Shown piece after piece: positions 52,243 to 64,000 of a stretch of 64,000 nucleotides of DNA; within the stretch, counting starts at the first letter, position 1, and each line of letters begins with the position of its first letter. This stretch comes from Protonemura montana (Eukaryota; Arthropoda; Insecta; Plecoptera; Nemouridae). A program made the position numbers and the translations under genes. Under the pieces are notes generated by a model. The model searched no databases. It was not told where the DNA came from and worked only from the letters and a program-made list of their open reading frames with translations. The stretch covers positions 16,454,651 through 16,518,650 of the forward strand of contig OX387603.1 in assembly GCA_947568835.1 (NCBI GenBank), read 5' to 3'.

Positions 52243-52681
52243 AGTCGGGGACATTTCTTTTTGTTTAATGCTGGATGCCAGACCTGCCTTTCATAATATT
52301 CGTGAATAATAATGCACCGCGAGTACACGTCGAGGCGAGCTTTATTTTTACAAGAAATGTCTCCCCCTCGGTTTAGTTTACATACGCGCGGCGAACAAAA
52401 CACAGGGAAGAAAAAAATTCCAAAGACTTGAACAGAGCATAGAAAAAAAAACACCGTGCACTTCTTTTGATTATCAACCTGGCGGATATGAACCAATTCA
52501 TCCGTCCTCCTTTTATTTTCTTTGCTTTTCTTTGGGGAAAATTACTTGCTTTGTTTTAATGCAATAATGAGCCGTCATGGTTAAACACGGAACCCACTAG
52601 TCGCGGTTAGTGCGGGGAAACTGGCTTGCGACTTGCTTGCACTAATTCGACTAGCGCGAAACGACTCTCATAGTTGTTGCT

Positions 52682-52702
52682 CCCCCCCCCCCCCCCCCCC
52701 CC
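52682..52702. repeat. poly-C tract (C21)
   Basis: Twenty-one uninterrupted C. Confidence 0.92.
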
Positions 52703-52757
52703 TTCACCGACAAAGGATATTGCGTGTTTTATTCAACGAGGCTTATGCTCTTCTCTT

Positions 52758-52770
52758 CCCCCCCCCCCCC
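52758..52770. repeat. poly-C tract (C13)
   Basis: Thirteen uninterrupted C, 55 bases after the C21 tract. Confidence 0.92.
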
Positions 52771-53074
52771 TCCTCACTCCCCTTCAAATTTGGGGGGCAT
52801 CAAGTGCAGTCCAGGGGGCAGCGAAGGGTGGAGAAGGCAGTAGGAGTTGATTAGACCACGTTAGGTACTATCCCAATACTTTCCACGGCAAGGTTATGCA
52901 AACAGAAGGGGCATATTTCTCTCCTGGGTCCAAATTTGTGGCCGGCTTAGTAGGGATTATCAGCAGCATACTTTGCTTATTTTGGTCATGTTCTTGTGAT
53001 AACCTCTTGAAGGTTAGGGATGGTCCAGGAGATATTTCTTAAATTTTCTCCTGGGTCAAAATACTAGATTCATT

Positions 53075-53410
53075 TGTGGTGTTTAACGACGCACTAATTT
53101 AACAACTGGCGTATCTATTCATGAGTGGGCGATGATGATGTACCTGATCTAGTCTATGAGGGATGGCTCGAAGGTAGGTGCTGGTTTTCCACAGCTGAAG
53201 TCCCGTTTAAAGGACGACACAACGCGAACAACAACTTCTTCCATTAATCCAAATTATCTAGATCTTGGTAAGCAAAGAATGATAAAATGTTGTACCAACT
53301 TCAATCCCTCCGAGTTTAAACCTCTCTCCCCAACAGTACTTTTCATGAGAATGATGGCTACCCATCGAAAACATGACCCAGCACAGAGTTCCTTAACTTT
53401 CTCGTGAGAA
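53075..53410 (-). mobile_element. 5S-derived SINE, copy F (diverged)
   Basis: The plus strand starts GTGGTGTTTAACGACGCACT (reverse complement of the tail), continues through a diverged body, and ends in a decayed 5S-like head (GGCTACCCATCG, CATGACCCAGCACAG and TAACTTTCTCGTGAGAA). It is the most degraded of the near full-length copies. Confidence 0.85.
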
Positions 53411-56400
53411 GGCCGGATGTTACTAAAAAAAAACATCTAAAATTCCATAATCAAAATCTCCAATAACTAAACCGAAAAATTGGATTCGTCGCTGCATACA
53501 CGGTGCTTGTCAGCATTTCGTGTAAAACCAAAATTGATTTTCGTAACAATATTTCACCGCGGGCTCTCCATCCCAATGCAAGCGTGATTGAAAACAATAA
53601 ATAATATCTCGCAGCGTCGGCGGCGTCGGTGCCATGGTACTCCACGGCGAGCGCACCTGGGGAAATCTTTGCCGTCGATTTTATTCAGTCAACTAAATGA
53701 AATGACCAACGTCCACCGCGGCCACCCACGTGATTCATTCGAGCCAGGAGCCAATCCACCAATCGTATAATGAAATAGTATCACTTTTCAGCCATGGAGA
53801 GCTCACGAACGCCACTCGGCCGGCTGCTACTGTAGTTGTTTACTTTGTTAATAAAAGCTTCGACTTGTTTACGGCAAAATATTTTATTTGATATGTGGTT
53901 GACATTCGCCACCCTCGCGGGAAGGGGGGGGGGCACACTTTGTCAACAGCGCGTGCGCTTTAGGGACAGTGTTGTCGCGTGAGCACGTTATGTTGCGAAA
54001 TCCTGCGTTTTTCATTTGGGAAATGTATAACTGGCTTTTCACGCTATTCAACTGTTCGTGCGATTTTGTGGGGGAGAAATACTGGGAAAAAAAGCTTTAG
54101 GGCTAAAGCTTATGTGTTCATTTCATGAAGCATTTTGTGGGATGTGTTTAGTTTGAATTAACAACATGGGTACTCTATTATCCACTTTGTCCGTTTAAAG
54201 CTTTTATCACCGAAATTACCGAAATATATATTTACTTTTTTCTGACAAAAGTATAAAAAAATGTACAGCAAAACTAATTTTTCTGATTTTATAATTTCCT
54301 GGTTTAAGATTGGTATTAACCCCCAAAGAAGTGCCAAGGTCATTCGGAAATTCATAATTTTTTTAAATATCTGTATCAATATTTGTAAAAATTGTTTGAA
54401 TTATCAATTAAAAAAATTCTCTTAGATGCAAACATGCCATATCTTCAAGAGGGAAATTTTTTCACTTCGATAGCGTACAAAATATAGCAGCTACGTATGT
54501 TCAAACGCACCGTAAATTAGCCATAAGCAGTGGCTTGCCGAACGAAAACTGTGCGTACTACGGAAACAAGATTGAATCACGCACTCTAACACTACGCACT
54601 GTTTGCAGAAATTTCGGAACAAATTAAGTGGTATTTTCAATACAGTCATAGGGGTCTCAAATCCCTACACATTGAATTTCTCTCTAACAAATTGACAATT
54701 TACCCCAACTTATCGCTTCGCGAGCTCGTGACTGGGTGGATAGAAGTATTTTCTTATTCTGCCAAATAAGTGTCTATGATCCAAACCTATCGATGCAAGT
54801 TCAATAACAAAACGTCCAGTAAAGCATAAGATGACACACGAATTCTTGGATTGAACATCGGTTAGAATCTGCATTCAAAATCAAATCCAATTATACCAAA
54901 ATCGCAAAATAACTAGTTGTATTGTTATTTTGTGGTGTGATACTGCCCAAGCACGATTTGTCAAATAACTCCTTGGATCTTCAGGATTTCAAATTTGTTA
55001 TTTCTGGTCATGAATTGTATCAGCAGAAATATAATAAAAGGAATTAAATGGTGAAAGAATTCTTGAGCCGTTTTTCATTTTATAATTGACAAAACTTCAA
55101 ATATTCGCTGTTGCGTAGCTTCTAAATCTTTGTTTTCATTGGAAGGTAAACTTCAAGATTTGTTTTTCAACCTTCACCAAGCGCTGTGAAAATGATAGAT
55201 TTTCTTTTCAAGCTTTAAACAGTGGCCTTAATTCGTATTTAAATAAGGGGGTAGGAAAATGGCAGCAACGACGAAATGATGACTTGCCATTTGCAAAAGC
55301 TGGAAGATATTTTTAATCTCCCCGGGGCTCGCCACCGCACTCGACGGCTCATCTCTTTCATCGGGACGCTTTCATCACCACGAGTGCTTCTAGATACCCG
55401 CCGGTTGATGCGTAGGTACTGCCGCAGCAATGTTTAATTATCGAGATCGGGCCGAGCTCGCCTGCAACACCTGTACCCAGATCTGAAACCCCGTTCGAAA
55501 GACGGAGAAGCAAATTTTATACGTTTTCTGTACTTTTATTTAAATTTATTAGTGAATTTCCCTAGACTTTAGCTAACAAGAAGTCATCCAAAAAACTGAC
55601 AAAAAACAATCATGACAAAAAACTGATAAAACGTGCCTATAACTTTTTGATTTTACAAAAACTCCGCTCCGCTTACAGCAGCGAACTACAGCGAAATCTT
55701 TATTTGACAGGAAAATAAATAATTATGGAGAATTAATTTGGCCTTCAAATATGGCATTATAGACTTCCCACAAACACGTTCGAAAGTACATGTATATTGA
55801 AACCAATTTCGAAACCTTTGCCTTAGTTTTTCAACATGAATCATTATGATCACATCATTTCTGCCCATAGTCTAACAACAGACCCATCAACAGTTCCTTT
55901 AAAACTGATGAAAACTAATAAAATTATATGTAAATCATCCAAAAGTTACGCACATACTCAAGACCAAAAGAACAAGACCCTGAAGGTATACATTCACAAA
56001 CATCGACTACTTCTGAAAAAATTCCAAGCGGTCAGCCAAATCATGCCTTCATGGCAAATGAAGGACATGGAAAGGGAAGTGAAGAAGCCATGCGCCCAGA
56101 CCTGGATAGCGTGACCTCGTGATCCTCTGGGCCCCTGGGCCCTCGCCCGATGATCGAGTGCCGTCCGGGGACCAGCCCGCCAAAGTGCAACTCCTCGTTC
56201 TCCCCCTTCCCTTCCTTCATCTCCCTTTCCCTCCAAAACCCCTGGCAAAGCGCGGAACACCTTCTCAACAACAGGTCTTCATCATATCTGCAAACTAGGC
56301 AACTCTAGGCATTATCCATGCTTGATCTATTTCGCCACTCTCGGTGTAAGAGGAAGTCATCAGAAACTAACTAATTTTGCCATGAATAACCGTATCCACT

Positions 56401-57030
56401 TTCTAAGTGTTTCCTTTGGTTTCCACAAAGTTTGAAGTAATTTCAAGCTAACGAAGTGATTTAGTAAGTAAATGCGTTAGTAATTTTCCTGCTTTTCTTG
56501 CACGACTTACATTTCAGACTAACTGATACTTGAAGCAATGTTTCAAAGAAAGCAAACCATTTCTTATCCCTCACCTGTAAGCAGACGCCCATTTCAAATG
56601 CAAAAATTAATCGACCAGCATGCAACTCAAAACGCTAGCCTTTATTTCAGATTTCATAATCGTTAATGAGCAACTTGGGTGCTCGCTTGTGAAAGGTAGC
56701 TAAGCTCAGATGCATACCAATTCCCATTATCTTGTGGAAAAAAGCCCATCTGCGATTCTGCCTTGCTTTTCTAGTACCAGAAAACTCATACTAAGTCTAC
56801 CACAAATCTTCGAGACGTCACAATGCCTTAAAATTCTCAAACAATTCAAAACAAGAGTTAACTTATGAACACAACGCATATTCAAATTTGAAAAACTTGA
56901 ACCATCCAACTCCAAGAAAGCGACACTGACATGCAATGATTGGTTCATGATTCAATGACCACGAACCTCCGACACCATGCTATAACTTATTGCCCCCGCC
57001 GGCCGCCGCCCCCAGACCTCTCTCGCCCAT

Positions 57031-57048
57031 CCCCCCCCCCCCCCCCCC
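57031..57048. repeat. poly-C tract (C18)
   Basis: Eighteen uninterrupted C, within a C-rich stretch. Confidence 0.92.
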
Positions 57049-57153
57049 TCGACATGCGACGGCAGCGGCTATGAAGGCGATGTGATGGATTTCACAGCCC
57101 CTGTGGGTGCTCTCAATTTCGCTGCCCGAAATTCAGTTAGTTTCCAGCAGCAG

Positions 57154-57171
57154 CGTCGGCGTCGGCGTCGG
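57154..57171. repeat. (GTCGGC)n GC-rich repeat
   Basis: Three GTCGGC units, similar in composition to the 9-base repeats at 4025 and 62662. Confidence 0.88.
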
Positions 57172-58159
57172 CCGCGCGCCAACATGCACGCATAGACGAC
57201 GTCATAAATACGAGGGACGACCTTCTGCCAGTGGCGATACGGTGGGCCCGTTGCAAGACATTTTGAGAAAGAAAGCTTCCACCTTGGCACTTCGTCACGC
57301 TACAGTGTGCTGTTCATGGTGTGTCTGCTTAAATAATGTATAGGTACGACGCAAGGTCTCCGTAATGTGAAGTTGAAGAATTTTCAGTGCTTTAACCCTC
57401 GACACCATCTTGCACTGAAATGTGACCCCCGTAAATTCAACGGAACCTGTCCACTATCACCTACAATGGTGCCAAAATCAACCCTTTTTAATGGTTTACA
57501 TTTTATGGAGATGGAAGTTAGACCTTATAAATACGGTTAGAAAGAAGAAATCTTACTAGGGACATAACTGACAGTTCAGCACTCACCTGGGCACAGCCAA
57601 TCAGATACTTTTAATTGTATGAACCCCCCGGTTACTAGCCATTGTAAAACTTTCCCTAAGTGTTTGACCACGTGGTGCTCCAAACCCTGTAGCGATGTAT
57701 CGCATAGAAAAAATAAATCCAAAAGCCTTACTCTGCTGATCAAATCGAAAAAACGGAATTCTTCCAAGGTTTTTAAGAGAAACTTTAAAACTGAAATGAA
57801 AAACTACTATTTTAACTGCGTGTACGCGCGCTATTACCATCGAGATTCGGTACAAAGCTATTTCAATTCTTGGAAGTGACTGATGGTAGCAAGATGTTTC
57901 AAAGGCCCTTTCACTGACCGGGCCATTGAATCAGAAGTCAAATAAAGTCTTTGGTAACGCCACTGTACATGGACGACCCTCTTCCTCGTCGTCGTCGTCA
58001 AGTTCTTCGGCCTGCAGTTGGGGCGACGTGTAACGCAATTTGCCGTCGCCTGAGCATTCATTATTCATCTCGTTAATCTTTGTGAGAGATGAAGTGCGTG
58101 CATGGGTCGTGCTGCCTGCATGTGACTTTTTATAACGTACACGATATTACAAGTATACC

Positions 58160-58181
58160 GGTGGTGGTGGTGGTGGTGGTG
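58160..58181. repeat. (GGT)n trinucleotide repeat
   Basis: About seven GGT units. Confidence 0.92.
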
Positions 58182-58550
58182 AACACACGGGTGGAAACTC
58201 GATCGGCTGGTCGTGAAACGGATGAGATGGCCAGGCAGTCGATGAGGGGGCAGCTGTTGGCGAGGAGGTTAGACCGAGACGCTTTTTATAGTTAGTGGTC
58301 TGAGAAATGTCAATTATAGAAAATTACTCGTATTGGTCGGAATATTCCAAATACCTCTAACAGCCGAGGGTGCTAATGGATTGAATATGTTGTTTTTCGT
58401 GAGAATATTGTTGAGTATATTCTCAAAATTCATAACTTCGTGAATTGTGGACCACAGTTGGTGGTAGGATAAAGAATATTTATAGGCCATCATTAAAAAA
58501 TAAAAAAAAAACATCCATAGCTTAACATCCAGCCAGGAAACGTACACCGA

Positions 58551-58985
58551 ACGGTTTGGCGTGCTGGAAACACCGGTTCTCGTTAGATCACCAAAGTCAC
58601 ACTGCGCTGAGTCAGGTATTGGATGGGTGACCATTATACACATGACCAGTCCTGTTCGGGAGAGAGGTTAGAGGGATGAAAGTTAGTACAGCAACTTTAC
58701 TCACCTTGCTTTTCAACCTCTCGCCAGCATGGATTTGTGGAGGAATCATGCTGTTTGCGTTGTACCGTCCTTTGGAAGGGACGTTAATCCGGTAGTACCC
58801 TAGGTACTCTTCGATAGGAGTAGGCTAAGTGCCGGCACCGGGTTTCGCATCCTCCCTTTTAGGCTAGGTTAGGTTCATCATCGTCCTCATTATCATCCAC
58901 TCATTCACCGACGCTATTAGACCAGTGCCACATGGTCAGATGTCAAAACAGTGCGTCGTTGAGCACCACAAATAAATAAATATAA
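58551..58985 (+). mobile_element. 5S-derived SINE, copy C (near full length)
   Basis: The best copy for defining the element, about 430 bases. The head has GGCGTGCTGGAAACACCGG, TTCTCGTTAGATCACC and GGTATTGGATGGGTGACC, closely following insect 5S rRNA through the A and C boxes. The body carries the inverted pair GAGAGGTTA and TCAACCTCTC, then GGAAGGGACGTTAA and GTGCCGGCACCGGGTTTC. The tail has TTAGGTTCATCATCGTCCTC, TTAGACCAGTGCCACATGG, AAAACAGTGCGTCGTTGAGC and ends in an AAATAAATAAATA tract. Confidence 0.95.
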
Positions 58986-61642
58986 TAAATATAGAAAACC
59001 TAACCACCATCTGCTTAAAACCATTCTTTTGGTTCGGAAATTTTGATTCCATTAAAAATTTGTGCGTTTTCTATAAAAATTTAAAAATATCTGCACATGT
59101 CTAGGTTCGCTCATCCCTCAACCCGTCGTTCTCTTTTTATGGAATTCCTGCACTTGACATAAAACCATGTTGCATGAAATCCGAGAGCTCGACTCAGACA
59201 GACGCCGGTAGCCCGTCGGTGCTCGGCCGGCGTTTCACGGCGCGACCAGGCGCAGCGACGCCGAGTCAGCGTCGCGGTCGTCACAGGCGTCGAGCGCCGC
59301 TCAGAAGCGTCGAAGCTCTCGCTGACAAACCAAGACGGCACGTCTTGTGGCTCTGTTCACTAACAGATGCACAGTGGAGCATTCGAAGCTATTTTCCATC
59401 ACCAACTATGAAGATTTTTCGTGATAGTATCTGATGACGGGGAGATTTCAAAATATCCGTCCCAATGAATCCACCAATTTCATTGTTTGACTCTCTCAAT
59501 TTTTTCCCAAAGTGCAGGACTTTCCTAAAATGATTTTAATGGGCAAAAGTTAGCAGTTCTCATGTGTTTCCATATTACTTTACTCTTCTGTCAACATGTT
59601 TTAAGTAAGTTAACGTATCATGTTATGAAACCTGTTTGTCCAACTTAAGGAATGAATGACCCAACAGCATTTTCCTTTTCAGGGAATAAATTCTTGCGAA
59701 ACCGTTTAAATAAAGCCATTGGATGAAGGCCGAACTAAAAAGTCGAAATCGCCACAGATTTTTTGTGAAATCAGCAGTAGCTTTATGTTAAGTATTTCCA
59801 TTTACTTTAGTCTAGGTAAAGCCACAATAGCCCACACAGATATTTACTGCAGCCTCGCGTTTGGGGAACTAGCAAAGTTGACCTTTCGTCTACAAGCTAA
59901 AATAGTTTGGACCTCTTCCGAAGAATGGCTCTGTTTGCAATTCCATCTTGTCGTACTAGCACTGCTGATCATTGATGCAAATTTAACTTTCATAGCCTTG
60001 CCGCTCCTTTACGATCACAATGTTACGGCGTTCCTGCGACAGACTTCTAAACTACAAGTAGCTATTTCTTTAGCATCTTCGTGCCCCAAAAAGAGTGTAC
60101 ACTTAATGTAAGATATTTAACACCAAGAAGACAATATCACGCCGTTTGGCGATAGCGATACCCCCGCCTAATAACAGCACGACTACGACCAGGATCATTT
60201 ACCCTCTAAATCCACAACATTCTATCGCACACTGCACTCCAACCCAACGCTGTTGAAACGCCTCCGTCGACCGCGGCGACCGGCACACGTCGACGCCGGT
60301 AAAAACGCTCCACGCGTCCCGACGGACTTCGCGGTGTCCACGGATCGCCGACCTCCACGCTCCGTGTCCTGTCACGGTCCTCAACCTCTGTCCCTGCTGC
60401 CCCGTGGCCCGGTCGGTGGCCCAATCCGTTGGCCAGAACGCCCGCTAATCGCGTAACGGGTGCAATCAGCCGCGTTGAAAGCAATGTTGGCATCCACTCG
60501 CGTGCAGCGAACGTTTCACATCGAACAGCGACGGTCGCGAGTTGTTAAACAAAGCGGTTGTATGATTTTAGGGGTTGACAATCCTTTAATTCGCGTTTTC
60601 ATTTTAAAATATCGTGGCTGCTAAAAACGCCAAAAGGCAGATTTCGTTTGTACAAATAAAAATGCCTGAAACTTGAATAAACTCCGTAATTAATTTCTGA
60701 TCTGTCATTCAAAATACATACAGTCTTAAAACAGGAAGTAGGTTTTTTACGCAGTCACAGTGGGAATTTCCAAAAAATGGTTCCAAACTATAACAAACGA
60801 CATACTTTTTCTATTCAGGAAAATAATGGAAAAACATCCGTGATATTTGCACAATTATTGAAAAAAAATTGCCTCTACCACATGAAAATCTTGATAACAG
60901 CTATCTTGATGTGTATGTGAGCAAGTAACAAGAATCTTTGGATGACCTAGCGGGCTAGAGCTCCTCTTAACTACAGCGCGCCACACCGCAAAGCATCAAA
61001 GGTGCCTCCGTTCCCCTCAATACAAAGCTTTCTGCATTCTATTTATCCCGCGTCAGCCGCGCGACAGCCAGACACAACTAAACCTCGGTGTACTTTTCCG
61101 ACCGAACCTGCATATGCACTTTGTCTCGTCACTACGTCCCTTAATCATTTTGACATTTAGTGACGTGAGCATCCAGCGCGCGCGAGGGAAGATCGCCCTA
61201 CTTTGATCAACGCAGCCCCAACCTCTCCGCCCCCCTCATCATAGGAACCCGGGCACAGCCTCCCATCCGATTACTCCATATGACTTACATTGCAGCATTG
61301 ACTATCAGTTCCTATCACTCATAACGCATTAATACAGCACCCCCACCCTGCAACAGCATCCATCCGTGGATCCCGCCGTGCGCCAATGCCCAGTCGTATC
61401 CCTTAGGGATGAGGGGAACCTGCTACCCCTAGTGCGTCTTCCCACAGGAATACTCTAACCCCAATGTAACATTTAATAAGCACCTAGACTCTGGCACAGC
61501 GCGGCTGCAGCCGGGTATTGCGTGTATGGTATGTTTGTCTTATAGTAACCATAAGAGAGAGTTAGGGAGGTTGGTCTGCGTGGCAGCCTCCCTGGTTAGT
61601 TAGATCGCTGCACTGCCAACTCGGGATAGGGGAGTGTGTGTA

Positions 61643-61661
61643 GGGGGGGGGGGGGGGGGGG
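61643..61661. repeat. poly-G tract (G19)
   Basis: Nineteen uninterrupted G, preceded by GTGTGTGTA. Confidence 0.92.
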
Positions 61662-62661
61662 CAGGGTAATTGGACGTTAGTGCCGATGCAATGCGTAGAT
61701 ATTTGTAAAACTCTCAAACAACGGAGCTCGGGGTTTTTCCTGTGGTTTACGAGATGGAATTGGGTTGCTATGGCATGGCTGGATTTTATATTGGATGGAA
61801 AGCCTCGTAGGTTCTAGCTAGATTACTTGAAAAGCGCGCAAAATTAGCTTGGCAGTCTTATTACTGCAGAAAGTGTGTGCAAAGTTTAATGAGGATCTTC
61901 TAAATTTACTAATACTCACTTTAAACTTCAACTAGCTTACAAAACTAGCTACATACGAAAACATATTGCTAAACGAGAAGGAAAGAAGATATGAAGCCCC
62001 TTGGTTGTATATCAGTCAATCCCGCCTCCTCTCGCCAGTGAATCCCGATTTAACAGAAAACGCCAACGATTCACCGCATCAGGTAAGAAACTCGGTGTCT
62101 GCGTATCCCTCGGGAAAGGCAGCATTGGCACCGACCGCGACCACCGCCAGTTCCACTAATGTTGATAGAAGAGTTGCGTGCACCGCAAAACTTCCCAACA
62201 GTCACCATCACATGCCGCATCTGACGCGCCCTACAAATTTCTGCATGCAGCATATTGACAGCTCATACACACCGTGTTCCTTAGAGACAATCTCTTCAAG
62301 CAGTTAGCGGCGTTCACAGCGCGCGTCTCGCCTAGTGTAAAACAAGACAATCTCATTTCCTTCCCCTCAACTACCCGTCACCAGTTATCATTTAACTTTT
62401 CCGCAAAGCGACGACAGAACTCACGACGCACAAGACAGTTGCGTTCGCCTCCTCGACTGTCTTCGCACGCAAGAAGCCACTTGGGAAGCGCATATAATTG
62501 CGTGTAATTATGTCAATCAGCTAGCGCGATAATCAGACAGGCCAGCGACGCCGTCGGCAATCAAATTACACACAATTATGACGCGAGGCAAGCGGGCGCA
62601 AAACTTCGTTGACGCGCGGTGGTGGCGGTGGCTTCGCGGCTGGGATACACACAGTAAAGCC

Positions 62662-62706
62662 GACGCCAGCGACGCTAGCGACGCTAGCGACGCCAGCGAC
62701 GCCAGG
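62662..62706. repeat. 9-base GC-rich minisatellite (GACGCYAGC)n
   Basis: Five consecutive 9-base units, GACGCCAGC or GACGCTAGC, with only C/T and one terminal change between units. On the minus strand one frame reads as a repeated Ala-Ser-Leu, which is a consequence of the repeat and not evidence of a protein. Confidence 0.93.
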
Positions 62707-63701
62707 CGACGCCGGTGATTGACAATCGCAAGAGACCGTGTCAAACTATTTGCCAGGGCCGCGTATTCAATTTGGCGAGGAGTGTGCTGGGGAACAGGGG
62801 AACGGAGGGCAATGGGGGGAAGGTCCCAGGACACGCTGCTGACATAAGCTTGTAAACTTGTGTGAATTCGCAAGCAGCCAGCGCTACACCGCCATCGGGC
62901 GGCTGATTGAGACGGATATGTGTAACGTCACGTAAACCATGATGTATTTGTCACTTGTTGTAGTCGCTGGATTGCAATTCATCAGCGACGACGAGGATGG
63001 AAGTGACTGCTAGCGTGGATCACGATCATTATTCAAAACTTTGTTGGTTTGGTGGGTGGTGCTTGTGGGCTGTGGCATTGTTATTCTAATAGGAGACATA
63101 TCTTTATTGTGATATGATCTCAGGTAGCTTTGTATTGAAAATTAAGGCTGGACATAGGAACTGAGTAAAATGAACAAGAACTAGGAGAACTATTAGAACG
63201 ATAACTATTCAAGGTCACGCTTTGCTTTTTTCTCTATTATAGGAAGTTAACGACACACCCTGATTCCCGGATGGATGAGGAAATCAGCATCGCAACAACG
63301 CCAAAAAGCGGCTCATGACACTGAGAATCGACAACTCCAATCGCAACAAGAAGTTAGTAAAAATATTCAGTAAGAGACTCGGTGATGCAGCAGCGCGATT
63401 CTTCCACCGGTCCCTCCCAAGCAACCGCATGAATAAGTCTCTGTTCTCAGGAAAATCAGGCCCACTCCCAGAAAAGTTCAAAGAGACCTAATGGAAGCCA
63501 ACATCGGCCACATGGTTTACATAATGGACCCCGCGATGCACAAAGAGTCCCACTATCCACACAAAGATTTGCTTAACGAAAGGACTCGGCGAGACACAAA
63601 AAGCATTCACATTTGTTTACGTGCCGACGAAACAGCGGGCCGACTTTTCAGTGTAGACATTAGAGGACGACGGCGAGTTAGACAAGAAATGGAATATAAC
63701 G

Positions 63702-63729
63702 AGCATGTGTGTGTGTACGTGTGTGTGAC
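63702..63729. repeat. (GT)n-rich stretch
   Basis: Two short (GT)n runs separated by ACGT-like bases. Confidence 0.85.
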
Positions 63730-63858
63730 GCTATGCGACGACGTTGGCGGCCATTTTGGCTCGTTGCGGTTGAGAAGTTCTTGTGCCGGTCCGTCGGGAC
63801 ACGGACGCAAATCAGTGAGGTCGGGAAGGTTGATGGGGAGGCTATGGGTGAGGGGGGA

Positions 63859-63869
63859 GGGGGGGGGGG
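63859..63869. repeat. poly-G tract (G11)
   Basis: About eleven G after GAGGGGGGA. Confidence 0.85.
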
Positions 63870-64000
63870 CACGACAAGAATGCCTGCTTTACTCGCGTAG
63901 AGATGAGATCATGAGATATGCGCCAGGCCCGTTCGATAGATGATTTTCTTTACGTTCCCGTCCAGTGGTGCTGTTATAGTTTTGTATTTTTGCCGAACGT

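Larger units (their letters stand above)
48755..53074. other. non-genic region upstream of knot, part 4
   Basis: No supported coding region. It holds the densest group of G/C homopolymers in the window (49603, 50692, 52161, 52682, 52758), a T17 run (52226-52242) and a (GA)n stretch (52055-52071). A similar string recurs at 52914-52942 and 53041-53063 (CTCCTGGGTC with flanks), suggesting a local duplication. Confidence 0.65.
53411..58550. other. non-genic region upstream of knot, part 5
   Basis: No supported coding region. It contains a C18 run (57031), a GC-rich spot with (GTCGGC)n at 57154-57171, a C/T-rich stretch at 56130-56240, a (GGT)n repeat at 58160 and a short G9 run at 53926. The stretch 53950-55240 is strongly AT-rich and featureless. 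Confidence 0.65.
58986..64000. other. non-genic region upstream of knot, part 6
   Basis: No supported coding region. GC-rich blocks lie at 59170-59340, 60240-60540 and 62580-62720; a G19 run lies at 61643, a 9-base minisatellite at 62662, a (GT)n-rich stretch at 63702-63729 and a G11 run at 63859. The CpG-rich blocks open long frames on both strands that are Arg/Pro-rich and not gene-like. Confidence 0.65.

Noticed and set aside
60206-60493. Overlapping long frames in a GC-rich block
   Set aside because: Low-complexity composition on both strands; no domain seen.
61400-61412. TCCCTTAGGGA as a further COE site
   Set aside because: The half-sites are separated by three bases, not the two required by the COE consensus.
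63241-63300. GTTAACGACACACCCTG resembling the reversed SINE tail
   Set aside because: The similarity stops after a few bases and the rest of the element is absent.

Overview
The window is animal nuclear DNA, and the one gene it clearly contains places it in an insect or close arthropod relative. On the minus strand, six consecutive coding exons (25800 down to 2688) encode the N-terminal part of the single COE/EBF-family transcription factor of insects, knot/collier. All exon junctions keep the reading frame, all introns are GT-AG, and the encoded protein carries the insect-type signature WGRKLYP...LMFGL...SLKEEPL before the COE DNA-binding domain. The rest of the gene (remaining DNA-binding domain, IPT and HLH domains) lies beyond base 1. 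I cannot name the species; long introns (2.0 to 6.4 kb), a moderately AT-rich background and many repeats fit an insect with a fairly large genome. Layout: 1-2687 is the incomplete last visible intron; 2688-25800 holds exons 6 to 1 and five complete introns; 25400-26770 is a CpG-rich block around the first recognised exon and is the likely promoter or 5' leader region; 26770-64000 is upstream DNA with no coding region I can support, only repeats, short GC-rich blocks and one 200-base assembly gap (48555-48754). Repeats: six copies of one short interspersed element (SINE) with a 5S-rRNA-derived head occur at 8262-8640, 19203-19545 and 58551-58985 (plus strand) and 31800-32102, 43798-44180 and 53075-53410 (minus strand). 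The window is also rich in pure poly-G/poly-C tracts (17 of 12 bases or more, up to 55), nearly all in the upstream non-genic DNA. Several short tandem repeats are GC-rich with 9-base units. Points most worth a second look: the knot N-terminus, where the conserved WGRKLYP motif lies in an open frame with no upstream ATG and a good splice acceptor suggests a further 5' exon; a pair of perfect COE-type palindromes 127 bases apart inside the gene, suggesting autoregulation; an 80-base pre-miRNA-sized hairpin in intron 2; the poly-G/C tracts, including a run that would be G55 in the knot pre-mRNA; and the SINE family with a conserved internal stem. I found no second protein gene, no tRNA, and no novel multi-gene system.
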